From: Collinsella sp. OM04-5
GTDB lineage: Bacteria; Actinomycetota; Coriobacteriia; Coriobacteriales; Coriobacteriaceae
Direction: 5' to 3'
Assembly (NCBI RefSeq): GCF_003439125.1
Contig: NZ_QSUU01000011.1
Span: 1 to 33,913, forward strand
Length of the DNA: 33,913 bases
The translations under genes were made by a program, and so were the position numbers. Of this stretch, positions 16,179 through 24,562 are shown one piece after another; position 1 is the stretch's first letter, and the number at the start of each line of letters is the position of its first letter. The notes under the pieces were generated by a model. That model saw nothing but the letters and a program-made list of their open reading frames with translations. It was not told the origin of the DNA and searched no databases.

Positions 16179-16691
16179 ATGGGTTTCTTTTCTCGCCTGA
16201 TGGGCGGTTCGGATGAGCAGAAGACTGCAACTTCCGAGTTCGAAATCCTCGCTCCTGTTTCCGGCGAGCTTGTTCATCTAGAAAATACCAATGACCCCGC
16301 TTTTAGCAGCCGTGCCGTGGGCGATGGCGTTGCCGTGGTTCCCCAAGAGGGAACGGTGTGCGCTCCTGTTTCCGGTACCGTCGCGGCGCTGTTCCCGACC
16401 GAGCATGCACTGGGCATCATGTCCGACGACAGCTCTGCTCAGGTGATGCTGCATATCGGAATCGACACTGTTAAACTTGAGGGCAAGGGCTTCCATGCGC
16501 TTGTTGCCCAGGGTGACCATGTCGACGCGGGCCAGCCCCTCGTTGAGGTCGATTTTGACGCGGTCCGCGCCGCCGGCTTCGATCCCACGGTCTTCGTTAT
16601 CGTGTGCGAGCGTTCGGAGAACTCGACTCTTCGTGAGCACGCTTCCGGCCCTGTTGCTGTTAAAGAGCCTGTCGTCTGGCTTTCCGAGTAA
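16179..16691 (+). CDS. PTS glucose-family EIIA component
   Basis: This 170-aa cytosolic phosphocarrier takes phosphate from HPr and passes it to the EIIB domain encoded two genes later. The fold markers of EIIA-Glc are present: ILAPVSGELVHL, VCAPVSGTVAALFPTEHALGI (supporting His76) and VMLHIGIDTVKLEGKGF with the phosphorylated His92. The length is normal. The ATG at 16179 is chosen over an in-frame upstream one (16116) because AAGGGA precedes it and MGFFSRLMG is a usual start. It is the first gene of a PTS operon and lies behind a structured leader. As a lone EIIA it could also serve other glucose-family permeases that lack their own. Confidence 0.93.
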   Translation: MGFFSRLMGGSDEQKTATSEFEILAPVSGELVHLENTNDPAFSSRAVGDGVAVVPQEGTVCAPVSGTVAALFPTEHALGIMSDDSSAQVMLHIGIDTVKLEGKGFHALVAQGDHVDAGQPLVEVDFDAVRAAGFDPTVFVIVCERSENSTLREHASGPVAVKEPVVWLSE

Positions 16692-16709
16692 ATTCTTTTG
16701 GTGGGTACC

Positions 16710-17564
16710 GTGGTTATCAAGCGAGTTTTCAACAATAACGTCGCAATGGTCACTTCGGACGATGGCTCCGAGCTCATTGTCATCGGTCGAGGCCTCTGCT
16801 TTGGCCGTCATGCCGGCGACGCTATCGATGAAGCATCGGTCGAAAAGACCTATGCGCTGCAGGAGGGCACTTCTCAGGATTCGCGTACGATTGACCGCTT
16901 GGCACATCTTTTGGAGTCCATCCCCACCGTCAACCTCGTGATTTCCGAGGACATCGTTCAGATGCTTCGTCGAGAGCTCAATGTCGATATCAACGACAAG
17001 ATCCTCATCGCTCTCGCAGACCATATCAGCCTTGCTTTGGAGCGTGAGCGCAAGGGCGTTCCCTGCGAGAACCCGTTGCTGCTCGAGATCCAGCAGTTCT
17101 ATCGCAAGGAGTACGCGCTTGCGGGCCGTGCGCTGCAGATTGTCAAGGAGTATATGGGCATCCAGATGAGCGAAGAAGAGCAGGGTTTTATTACGCTGCA
17201 TATCGTCAACGCCACCATGCCGCAGCGCTCAGACCGTCTGATCGTTTCGGTCCAGCTTGTTCGCGACGTGCTCGCGATTGTTTCCGAGCGCTATGCCACG
17301 ACCCTCGATGACACCTCGCTGCCCTATGAGCGTTTCGTTCGTCACCTGCAGTTTTTCGCACAGCGAGCGCTCGATCCTGCGGCCGGGCAAATCAATGGCG
17401 ACGCGCTGTTCCGAATCGATGAAACGGCGTATCCGTGCGCATTCTCGTGCGCGGACGCCATAGCTGCCCACTTGTCGTCTACCTATAACGTTGTCGTTAC
17501 CGATGCCGAGAAGAGTTATCTCGCATATCACATTGTTAACCTGCTTGGAGAACCTGGTCTCTAG
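16710..17564 (+). CDS. licT: LicT/BglG-type transcription antiterminator
   Basis: This 284-aa RNA-binding regulator has the usual three parts: an N-terminal co-antiterminator domain (IKRVFNNNVAMV; about 1-56), PRD1 and PRD2. The four conserved regulatory His residues are visible at H105 (ALADHIS) and H164 (TLHIVN) in PRD1, and at H212 (FVRHLQF) and H274 (AYHIVNLL) in PRD2. PTS phosphorylation of the PRDs turns antitermination on or off with substrate. The GTG at 16710 is preferred to TTG 16698 because it gives the family-typical MxIKRVFNNN start with GGTGGG upstream. It sits between the EIIA and EIICB genes, so it most likely controls this operon through the leader at 16091-16153. Confidence 0.92.
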   Translation: MVIKRVFNNNVAMVTSDDGSELIVIGRGLCFGRHAGDAIDEASVEKTYALQEGTSQDSRTIDRLAHLLESIPTVNLVISEDIVQMLRRELNVDINDKILIALADHISLALERERKGVPCENPLLLEIQQFYRKEYALAGRALQIVKEYMGIQMSEEEQGFITLHIVNATMPQRSDRLIVSVQLVRDVLAIVSERYATTLDDTSLPYERFVRHLQFFAQRALDPAAGQINGDALFRIDETAYPCAFSCADAIAAHLSSTYNVVVTDAEKSYLAYHIVNLLGEPGL

Positions 17565-17595
17565 GCATAACGTGCCCATACATCGATTGATATAA

Positions 17596-17616
17596 GGCAG
17601 GACCTACGGTCTTGCC
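17596..17616 (+). promoter_or_regulatory. Stem-loop between the antiterminator and EIICB genes
   Basis: GGCAGGACC pairs with GGTCTTGCC (one G-U) around TAC, flanked by a further TGCCC/GGGCA pair. It lies 48 bp before the EIICB start. It may tune expression between the regulator and the transporter; there is no U tract, so a plain terminator is unlikely. Confidence 0.4.
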
Positions 17617-17663
17617 CAGGGCACATCTGTCTTAATTTGCGGAAAAGGAAGGGGAGTACCGCT

Positions 17664-19280
17664 ATGACCGCAAAAAAGAAGTTCAATTTCAAAGCGCCGT
17701 TGGAGGTGTTCGCGAAGTCGATCGTCCAGCCGATGATGTATCTCTCGGTTGCCGGCATCCTGCTCATCGTGGGCATCATTCTGACCAACAAGACCATCTG
17801 CGCTTTGGTCCCCGTACTGGGCTCCGGTCCGTTCCAGCTTGTGGGCGCCGTTGTCTATCAGTCGCTGATGTTTATCATCAACAACCTTTCGATTCTGTTC
17901 TGCGTGGGTATCGCCGGTGCCATGGCAAAGAAGAACAAGGGCCACGCTTCGCTGATCGCCCTGATGTCGTTCTTCCTGTTCCTGCAGGCCAATAACATCG
18001 TGCTCAACGCCACCGGCTCTCTTGCCGAGGCGAGCGGCATGCTCGGCCTTACCGGAACCGGCCAGAGCACCGTTATGGGCATTCAGGTGCTCGATACCGG
18101 CGTGTTTGGCGGCATCATTCTTGGTTGCATCACCGGCGCCGTGTTCAACAAGTACTCGAACAAGCAGTTCCCCATTGCCCTTTCGATGTTCTCGGGCGTT
18201 CGCTTCCCGTTCCTGATCATGATCATCATCTCCTGGATCATGGGCGCTGGCTTCTGCATCGTTTGGCCTCCGGTTCAGGGTGCCATCTCCTCCGTTGCCG
18301 GCATCATTAAGGAGTCGGGCAACATCGGTCTGTTCATCTACGGCATGCTCAACAAGCTGCTCGTTCCCACCGGTCTGCACCACCTCATCTACACCCCGTT
18401 CCAGTTCTCCGATGTGGGCGGCACCCTTACGCTGGGTGATCAGGTTATCGCCGGCGCCTATCCCATCCGTGTCGCCGAGATGGCAATGACGGGCCAGCCC
18501 TTCTCCGATAGCACCTACTTCAACAGCTACACCTTCAACAACCTGTGGCCCTACATCGGTATCGGTCTCGCCTTTATCTTCACCGCCTACAAGCAGAACA
18601 AGGACAAGACCAAGGCTGTCATCATACCGCTGATCATCACCGCCGTGCTTTCCTGCGTGACCGAGCCCATGGACTTCCTCTTTGTCTTTGCCGCTCCCGT
18701 GCTCTTTGTCGTTCACTCGGTTCTTTCCGGCATCTTCCTGGTCCTGCTCAAGGTCCTCTCCGTGCCCGCTTCGACTGCAGGCGGCATCATCAACATCGTG
18801 GTTTCCAACCTGGTCCTCGGTGTCGATAAGACCAACTGGCCGGTCATGCTGGTGCTTGGAGTCGTCAACGCCGCTCTGTACTTCTTCCTCTTCACCTTCC
18901 TTATCAAGAAGCTCAACCTCCACACGCCTGGTCGCGAGGAAGAGTCCGAGCTTGCTGAGTCCGTTGCCGAGGGCGAGGCCGCCGCGTCTGTCGCGGTGAA
19001 GCAGGGCGCTGTTGCCGCGGCCCCCGCAGAGGGCGTCGATGCAGGTATTGCCGACCTGGTCGCAGGTCTTGGTGGCAAGGACAACATCGAGGAGCTCGAG
19101 AACTGCTTTACGCGTCTCCGCGTGAACGTTAAGAACCCGGACCTCATCAATGAGGACCTCATCAACCACGTGCCCAACAGCGGCATCAACCGCAACGGCA
19201 ATAATATCCAGATCATCTTTGGCATGAAGGTCGCCGAGATGCGTGACAAGGTCGAAAACGCAATTGAGAAGGAGCAGTAA
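17664..19280 (+). CDS. PTS alpha-glucoside-type permease EIICB
   Basis: This 538-aa membrane transporter imports a sugar while phosphorylating it. The first 430 or so residues are the EIIC domain with about ten hydrophobic segments; GLHHLIYTPFQF near residue 233 and TEPMDFLF near 333 are typical of the glucose/maltose branch. A linker rich in Glu and Ala follows. The C-terminal EIIB domain carries the phosphorylated Cys481 in ENCFTRLRV. The order IIC-IIB with a separate EIIA resembles GlvC/MalX-type permeases. The ATG at 17664 has AAGGAAGGGGAG upstream. The hydrolase gene starts 3 bp after its stop, so the sugar is most likely an alpha-glucoside such as maltose; this is inferred from the partner. 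Confidence 0.93.
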   Translation: MTAKKKFNFKAPLEVFAKSIVQPMMYLSVAGILLIVGIILTNKTICALVPVLGSGPFQLVGAVVYQSLMFIINNLSILFCVGIAGAMAKKNKGHASLIALMSFFLFLQANNIVLNATGSLAEASGMLGLTGTGQSTVMGIQVLDTGVFGGIILGCITGAVFNKYSNKQFPIALSMFSGVRFPFLIMIIISWIMGAGFCIVWPPVQGAISSVAGIIKESGNIGLFIYGMLNKLLVPTGLHHLIYTPFQFSDVGGTLTLGDQVIAGAYPIRVAEMAMTGQPFSDSTYFNSYTFNNLWPYIGIGLAFIFTAYKQNKDKTKAVIIPLIITAVLSCVTEPMDFLFVFAAPVLFVVHSVLSGIFLVLLKVLSVPASTAGGIINIVVSNLVLGVDKTNWPVMLVLGVVNAALYFFLFTFLIKKLNLHTPGREEESELAESVAEGEAAASVAVKQGAVAAAPAEGVDAGIADLVAGLGGKDNIEELENCFTRLRVNVKNPDLINEDLINHVPNSGINRNGNNIQIIFGMKVAEMRDKVENAIEKEQ

Positions 19281-19283
19281 ACA

Positions 19284-20666
19284 ATGATCATTACTCTGTG
19301 TGGTGGCGGATCCACCTTTACCCCCGGCATCGTCAAATCCATCGCCCTGCGCAAGGACGAGCTCGACGTTGACGAGATTCGTCTGTACGACATCAACGAG
19401 GAGCGCCAGCGCAAGATCGGCGTGCTCGTGGACTGGATTTTGCACGAGGACCTCGGCCTGGACATCAAGCTCACGGTGACCACCGACAAGGAGACTGCCT
19501 TTACGGACGCGAGCTTCGTGTTTGCCCAGATGCGCGTGGGCGGCTATGCCATGCGCGAGCAGGACGAGAAGATTCCGCTGCGTCACGGCTGCGTGGGCCA
19601 GGAGACCTGCGGCTGCGGCGGCCTTGCCTACGGCATGCGCACCATCTTCCCCATGGTCGAGCTGATTGACGACGTTGAGAAGTATGCCAAGAAGGACTAC
19701 TGGATTCTTAACTACTCCAACCCTGCCGCCATCGTCTCCGAGGGCTGCCGCGTCCTGCGTCCCAACGCTCGCATCATCAACATCTGCGACATGCCGATCG
19801 CGATTATCGACGTGGTTTGCGCTGCGCTCGACATCGACAAGAAGGATGTTGAGTACGATTACTTTGGCCTCAACCACTTTGGTTGGTTCACCTCGATCCG
19901 CCACAAGGGCGAGGAGGTGCTCCCGCAGCTGCGCGAGTACATCAAGGAGCATGAGATTCTGCTGCCCGATTCGTACCTCAAGGGCATGAGCTCGCTGATG
20001 TCCAAGAAGCCCGAGGAGGCCACTGACGAGCACCCCGAGCAGAACCGCCACACCAAGGGCAGCTGGTACTACGTCTGGAAGGGCGAGTACGAGATCATGG
20101 AGTGCTTCCCGGAGTACCTGCCCAACACGTATCTGAACTACTACCTGCAGCAGAAGGAGTTCGTCGAGCATTCCAACCCCGAGCGCACCCGTGCTAACGA
20201 GGTTGAGGAGACGCGTGAGAAGAACCTCTTCGACGGCATCGACCACTACGAGAAGACGGGCGAGATCGACGAGAGCACGTTCTATGCGGGCAGCCACGGC
20301 GACTGGATTGCCGATCTGGCTATCGCTCTGAAGAACGACACCAAGCAGCGCTTCCTGGTCATTTGCGAGAACAAGGGCGCTATCCCCAACATGCCCTACG
20401 ACGCTATGGTCGAGCTGCCTGCCTACATTGGCAAGAATGGCCCCGAGGTCATCAGCCGCGACAACATTCCTCTGTTCCAGCAGGGCCTCATGATGCAGCA
20501 GCTGAACTCCGAGAAGCTCGTGGTCGAGGCTACGATCGAGGGTTCTTACGAGAAGGCGCTCAAGGCCTTTACGCTGAACAAGACCGTGCCTTCGATGAAG
20601 GTCGCCAAGGAGGTTCTCGACGACATGATCGAGGCCAACAAGGGTTACTGGCCCGAGCTTAAGTAA
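19284..20666 (+). CDS. glvA: GH4 6-phospho-alpha-glucosidase
   Basis: This 460-aa enzyme of glycoside hydrolase family 4 splits phosphorylated alpha-glucosides such as maltose 6-phosphate. The mechanism needs NAD+ and a divalent metal. The NAD-binding start is ITLCGGGSTFTPGIV. Further family blocks are VGQETCGCGGLAYGMR (about 104-119), LNYSNPAAIV (142-151) and FGLNHFGW (194-201). CDMP at 168-171 supplies the metal-binding Cys, and Asp next to it is the signature of 6-phospho-alpha-glucosidases, whereas the beta type usually has Asn. The sequence follows B. subtilis GlvA closely along its length as I recall it. AAGGAG precedes the ATG and overlaps the end of the permease gene. It completes the uptake and hydrolysis route. 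Confidence 0.93.
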   Translation: MIITLCGGGSTFTPGIVKSIALRKDELDVDEIRLYDINEERQRKIGVLVDWILHEDLGLDIKLTVTTDKETAFTDASFVFAQMRVGGYAMREQDEKIPLRHGCVGQETCGCGGLAYGMRTIFPMVELIDDVEKYAKKDYWILNYSNPAAIVSEGCRVLRPNARIINICDMPIAIIDVVCAALDIDKKDVEYDYFGLNHFGWFTSIRHKGEEVLPQLREYIKEHEILLPDSYLKGMSSLMSKKPEEATDEHPEQNRHTKGSWYYVWKGEYEIMECFPEYLPNTYLNYYLQQKEFVEHSNPERTRANEVEETREKNLFDGIDHYEKTGEIDESTFYAGSHGDWIADLAIALKNDTKQRFLVICENKGAIPNMPYDAMVELPAYIGKNGPEVISRDNIPLFQQGLMMQQLNSEKLVVEATIEGSYEKALKAFTLNKTVPSMKVAKEVLDDMIEANKGYWPELK

Positions 20667-20699
20667 AAGCAACAGGGTCGCTGGCCGCATACCTGGAGC

Positions 20700-20742
20700 A
20701 ATGCCCCGTCCACGTGATTGCGTGGGCGGGGCATTGTCATTT
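20700..20742 (+). terminator. Terminator of the PTS operon
   Basis: AATGCCCCGTCCACG (20700-20714) pairs with CGTGGGCGGGGCATT (20721-20735) over 15 positions with one G-U, loop of 6, followed by GTCATTT. The U tract is weak but the stem is strong and lies 33 bp after the stop. Confidence 0.8.
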
Positions 20743-20922
20743 GGTAACGCGTTTTACCAAATATGGCATTTATCTGCGGTAATGTTCTATTTCACCGCCG
20801 AGGGTGACATTTCATACCGCCTGCCGAACTGCGTGGAGACCTAACAACTTTTTAGGTCAGTGTTGTGCGTGTAGCAACTTCGCCCGGCCTCGCCTCCGGG
20901 CTGCCATGTGAGAGGGGATCTT
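20741..20922 (+). promoter_or_regulatory. Upstream region of the hydrogenase operon with palindromes
   Basis: TTGGTAA (20741-20747) and TTACCAA (20754-20760) form a 7-bp inverted repeat with a 6-bp centre, the size of a dimeric regulator site. GCGGT (20776-20780) pairs with ACCGC (20794-20798). Near the gene, GACCTAA (20838-20844) pairs with TTAGGTC (20852-20858). No clear promoter boxes are seen. A redox regulator would be expected for such an operon, but the site does not match the Rex consensus. Confidence 0.4.
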
Positions 20923-22755
20923 ATGGCTCGACTGCACGTAATGGAACGCAGCCACGCTCAGGCCGTCATGGACGACCTGCACGATGCGCTCGGACGTCGT
21001 CTGGCGGTGAGTTCGCTCGCCCCGTGCCCCGTTGAGTTTACGGCAGCGCTCGTCAATCTGTGCTCCACCCAGAGCTGCGGCAAGTGCACGCCCTGCCGCG
21101 TGGGCCTGAGCGCGCTGAGCGACCTGCTCGCCGATGTGCTCGAAGGGCGCGCCGATGAGTCCACGCTCAACTTGATTGAGCGCACCGCCCGCACCATCTA
21201 TCTTTCGAGCGATTGCGCCATCGGCTACGAAGCTGGCGCCATGGCACTCACGGCCATTCGCGGCTTCCGCGACGATTTTGAGCATCACATCCGCGAGCGC
21301 TCCTGCGGCTTTGACCGCGAGGCCCGCGTCCCGTGCGTTTCGGGCTGCCCGGCGCACGTCGACATTCCCGGGTACATTTCGCTGGTCGAGGCCGGCCGCT
21401 ATGCCGACGCCGTCAAGGTCATCCGCAAGAACAATCCGCTGCCGCTCGTCTGCGGCCTGGTGTGCGAGCATCCCTGCGAGATGCACTGCCGCCGTGGCAT
21501 GGTCGACGACCCCATGAACATCCTCGCCCTCAAGCGTTTTGCCGTCGAGCACGGTGAGCTCAACGACCACAAGCCGCATGTAGTGGACAACACCGGCAAG
21601 CGCGTCGCCGTGATCGGCGGCGGCCCGGCCGGCCTTTCCTGCGCCTACTACCTGGCCGTGATGGGCCATAAGGTGACCATCTTTGAGCAGCGCCACCACC
21701 TGGGCGGCATGCTGCGCTATGGCATCCCCAGCTATCGTCTGCCGCGCGAGCGCCTGCAGGCCGAGATCGACTGGATTTTGAGCGCCGGCATCGACGTTGA
21801 GCTCGATCACTCCGTCAACGGCGAGGAGCTTGCCCGCCTGCGCGACGAGTTCGATGCCGTCTACCTGGCCATTGGCGCCCACAGCGATAAGAAGCTCGGC
21901 CTTCCGGGCGAAGAGGCGCCCGGCGTGGAGTCGGCCGTCAAGATGCTGCGCGCCATCGGTGACGACGAGCTGCCCGACCTGAGCGGCCAGCGCGTGTGCG
22001 TCATCGGCGGCGGCAACGTGGCCATGGACGTGGCGCGCTCTGCCGTGCGCTGCGGTGCCGAAAAGGTGAGCATTGTCTACCGCCGCCGCATCTGCGATAT
22101 GACGGCTCAGGACGCCGAGATTGCCGGTGCCCAGGCCGAGGGCTGCGAGGTTCTGGAGCTGACGGCGCCGCTCGCCATCGAGACGGGCGAGGACGGTCGC
22201 GTGAGCGGCCTGCGCGTGCAGCCGCAGATTATCGGCGAGCCCCGTCGCGGTCGTCCGGCCCCGCGTGCCGCCGCCACGCCCGAGCGCGTCATTCCCTGCG
22301 AGCGCGTGTTCGTGGCCATTGGCCAGGACATCGATTCCAAGCCGTTTGAGGACATGGGCATCGTCTGCAAGTGGGGTCGCGTCGTCACCGATTCGGATGG
22401 CGCCGTGCCCAACTTCGACGGCCTCTTTAGCGGCGGCGACTGCCAGACCGGTCCCGCCACCGTCATCCGGGCCATCAACGCCGGCCGCGTTGCTTCGGCA
22501 AATATCGACCGCTACCTGGGCTTCGACCACAAGATCAAGCTCGACGTTGAGCTGCCGACCGTGCAGTTTAAGGGCAAGCACGAGTGCGGCCGCTGCGAGC
22601 TGGGCGAGCGCGAGGCCGGCGAGCGCATCCGCGATTGGAATCTGGTCGAGCAGGGCCTTACCGAGGAAGAGGCACGCCAGGAGGCAAGCCGCTGCCTGCG
22701 TTGCGACCACTTTGGCTTTGGCGCGTTCCGCGGAGGGAGGAACCTGGAATGGTAG
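20923..22755 (+). CDS. GltD-like FAD/NAD(P) oxidoreductase with NuoF-type Fe-S domain
   Basis: This 610-aa flavoprotein is a fusion. Residues 1-120 match the C-terminal Fe-S domain of NuoF/HydB-type proteins (SCGKCTPCRVG and SDCAIG; C52, C55, C58, C98) without the NADH/FMN part. From about 135 on it is like the glutamate synthase small subunit: Cys sites C138/C142 and C177/C181/C185/C189, FAD site VAVIGGGPAGLSC (about 228-240), NAD(P) site VCVIGGGNVAMDVARS, and the late FAD block FDGLFSGGDCQTGPATV. A last Cys group (CGRCELG, CLRCDH) ends the protein. The ATG at 20923 has AGAGGGG upstream. It overlaps the hydrogenase start by 7 bp, so it is almost surely its redox partner, passing electrons between NAD(P)H and the hydrogenase. 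No glutamate synthase large subunit is present. Confidence 0.9.
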   Translation: MARLHVMERSHAQAVMDDLHDALGRRLAVSSLAPCPVEFTAALVNLCSTQSCGKCTPCRVGLSALSDLLADVLEGRADESTLNLIERTARTIYLSSDCAIGYEAGAMALTAIRGFRDDFEHHIRERSCGFDREARVPCVSGCPAHVDIPGYISLVEAGRYADAVKVIRKNNPLPLVCGLVCEHPCEMHCRRGMVDDPMNILALKRFAVEHGELNDHKPHVVDNTGKRVAVIGGGPAGLSCAYYLAVMGHKVTIFEQRHHLGGMLRYGIPSYRLPRERLQAEIDWILSAGIDVELDHSVNGEELARLRDEFDAVYLAIGAHSDKKLGLPGEEAPGVESAVKMLRAIGDDELPDLSGQRVCVIGGGNVAMDVARSAVRCGAEKVSIVYRRRICDMTAQDAEIAGAQAEGCEVLELTAPLAIETGEDGRVSGLRVQPQIIGEPRRGRPAPRAAATPERVIPCERVFVAIGQDIDSKPFEDMGIVCKWGRVVTDSDGAVPNFDGLFSGGDCQTGPATVIRAINAGRVASANIDRYLGFDHKIKLDVELPTVQFKGKHECGRCELGEREAGERIRDWNLVEQGLTEEEARQEASRCLRCDHFGFGAFRGGRNLEW

Positions 22756-24560
22756 AGCCCAACAAAACCACTGTCAGCGACAACACCGAAAGCGGAGCAC
22801 TCAACATGGTCAAGCTCACGATCGATAACTGCGAGGTCGTGGTGCCCGAGCACACCACGATCCTGGATGCGGCCAAGTCCGTCGGCATCCAGATTCCCAC
22901 CCTGTGCTATCTGCGCGATCTGAACGAGATCGGCGGCTGCCGTGTGTGCGTGGTCGAGGTTGAGGGCTGCGACCAGCTGGTTGCCGCCTGCAACAACTAC
23001 GTACTCGACGGCATGGTGGTCCACACCAACAGCCCCAAGGCCCGCGAGGCGCGTCGCACCAACGTGCAGCTGCTGCTGTCCCAGCACGACTCGCGCTGTA
23101 CGAGCTGCGTGCGCAGTGGTAACTGCAACCTGCAGACCATCGCCAACGACCTGGGCATCTTCTATCTGCCGTACGAGCAGCACCTGGCGCGCGAGGGCTG
23201 GGACTTCGACTTTCCCATCATCCGCGACAACGACAAGTGCATCAAATGTATGCGCTGCATCAAGGTGTGCGAGAGCGTGCAGGGCTTAGGGATTTGGGAC
23301 CTGACCAACCGCGCCACGCATACCGCCGTGGGCACCCGCGGGCGTGCGCCGATCGGCAAGACCGATTGCGTCGCGTGCGGTCAATGCATCACGCATTGCC
23401 CGACAGGCGCGCTGCGCGAGCGCGATGACACCGAGGCCGTGTTCGACGCTCTCGCTGATCCCGACAAGATCGTGTTGGTGCAGATCGCGCCGGCCGTGCG
23501 TAGCGCTTGGGGCGAGGAGCTCGGCATTCCGCGCGAGGAGGCCACCGTCGAGCGCCTGGCCTGCGCACTGCGCCGTGTGGGCTTTGAGTACGTGTTCGAT
23601 ACTGATTTCTCGGCCGACCTCACCATTATGGAGGAGGGCTCCGAGCTGCTCGAGCGCCTGGGTAAGGCCGCCAAGGGCGAGGGCGACAGCCGCGGCTGGC
23701 CCATGTTCACGAGCTGCTGCCCGGGCTGGGTACGCTTTGTGAAGGCGCGCTATCCGGAGTTTGTTGACAGCCTGTCCACGTCCAAGTCGCCGCAGCAGAT
23801 GTTTGGCGCTGTCGCCAAGACTTATTACGCCAAGGTTCTGGGCGTGGAGCCCGAGCGCCTGTTTGTGGTGTCCGTGATGCCGTGCACGGCCAAAAAGGCC
23901 GAGTGTGCGCTGTCGAGCATGGTGGGCGAGGACGGCGCGCCCGACGTGGACGTTGCGCTGACGGTGCGCGAGATGGTACGCATGATCCGCGCAAGCCACG
24001 TGAGCGTCGGCACGCTGGTCGAGGAGCCGCTCGATACGCCGCTGGGCTTTGGCACGGGCGCGGGTGTGATCTTTGGCGCCACGGGCGGCGTGATGGAGGC
24101 CGCCGTGCGCTCGGCATATTACCTGGTGACGGGCGAGAACCCCGACGCCGACTTCTTTACCGACGTGCGCGGCCTGGACGGCTGGAAGGAAGCCGTGGCC
24201 GATATCGATGGCACCAAGGTGCGCGTCGCCGTGGCACACGGGCTGGGAAACGCTGCCCGTCTGCTCGACGCGATTCGCGACGGCCGCGTGAGTTATGACT
24301 TCGTTGAGGTTATGGCATGCCCGGGCGGCTGCGTCGGTGGCGGCGGTCAGCCCATCCATGACGGCTGTGAGCTGGCAGCCGAGCGCGGCCAGGTACTGTG
24401 GGGCCTCGATGCGAACGCCAAGATTCGCTTCTCGCACGAGAATCCCGATGTCCAGGCGTGCTATCGCGAGTTCTTGGGTGCGCCGCTGTCGCCGCTGGCC
24501 GAGGGATTGCTGCATACCGACCATCACGCATGGACGATGCCTAACGAGGGGACGTGCTAG
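22749..24560 (+). CDS. [FeFe] hydrogenase catalytic subunit, multi-cluster type
   Basis: This 603-aa enzyme interconverts protons and H2. The N-terminal part carries every accessory cluster site of the long clostridial form: [2Fe-2S] at C53, C64, C67 and C81; His-Cys3 [4Fe-4S] at H113, C117, C120 and C126; and two [4Fe-4S] sites, CIKCMRCIKVC (164-174) and CVACGQCITHC (207-217). The H-cluster motifs are intact: L1 TSCCPGW (C323, C324), L2 MPCTAKKAE (C379) and L3 EVMACPGGCVGGGGQP (C524, C528). The ATG at 22749 has GGAGGGAGG upstream and overlaps the preceding stop. The link to a GltD-like protein fits the glutamate-synthase-linked A2 type of the HydDB scheme, from memory. The HydE, HydF and HydG maturases are not in this window. 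Confidence 0.97.
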   Translation: MVEPNKTTVSDNTESGALNMVKLTIDNCEVVVPEHTTILDAAKSVGIQIPTLCYLRDLNEIGGCRVCVVEVEGCDQLVAACNNYVLDGMVVHTNSPKAREARRTNVQLLLSQHDSRCTSCVRSGNCNLQTIANDLGIFYLPYEQHLAREGWDFDFPIIRDNDKCIKCMRCIKVCESVQGLGIWDLTNRATHTAVGTRGRAPIGKTDCVACGQCITHCPTGALRERDDTEAVFDALADPDKIVLVQIAPAVRSAWGEELGIPREEATVERLACALRRVGFEYVFDTDFSADLTIMEEGSELLERLGKAAKGEGDSRGWPMFTSCCPGWVRFVKARYPEFVDSLSTSKSPQQMFGAVAKTYYAKVLGVEPERLFVVSVMPCTAKKAECALSSMVGEDGAPDVDVALTVREMVRMIRASHVSVGTLVEEPLDTPLGFGTGAGVIFGATGGVMEAAVRSAYYLVTGENPDADFFTDVRGLDGWKEAVADIDGTKVRVAVAHGLGNAARLLDAIRDGRVSYDFVEVMACPGGCVGGGGQPIHDGCELAAERGQVLWGLDANAKIRFSHENPDVQACYREFLGAPLSPLAEGLLHTDHHAWTMPNEGTC

Positions 24561-24562
24561 CG

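Noticed and set aside
17604..20690. A 1028-codon open frame on the minus strand across the PTS genes
   Set aside because: It is antisense to EIICB and GH4 genes that carry clear family motifs. Its translation is low-complexity (Leu/Val/Asp/His-rich) and is a by-product of strong codon bias.
20741..20760. A Rex redox-repressor site before the hydrogenase operon
   Set aside because: TTGGTAA/TTACCAA lacks the TTGTGAA-N6-TTCACAA pattern; kept only as an unnamed palindrome.
20923..22755. Calling this protein the small subunit of glutamate synthase
   Set aside because: The large subunit is absent, an extra NuoF-type Fe-S domain is fused, and the gene overlaps a hydrogenase gene, so a hydrogenase partner is the better reading.
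20857..24527. Long minus-strand frames across the GltD-like and hydrogenase genes
   Set aside because: They are antisense to genes with intact cofactor motifs and resemble no protein family.
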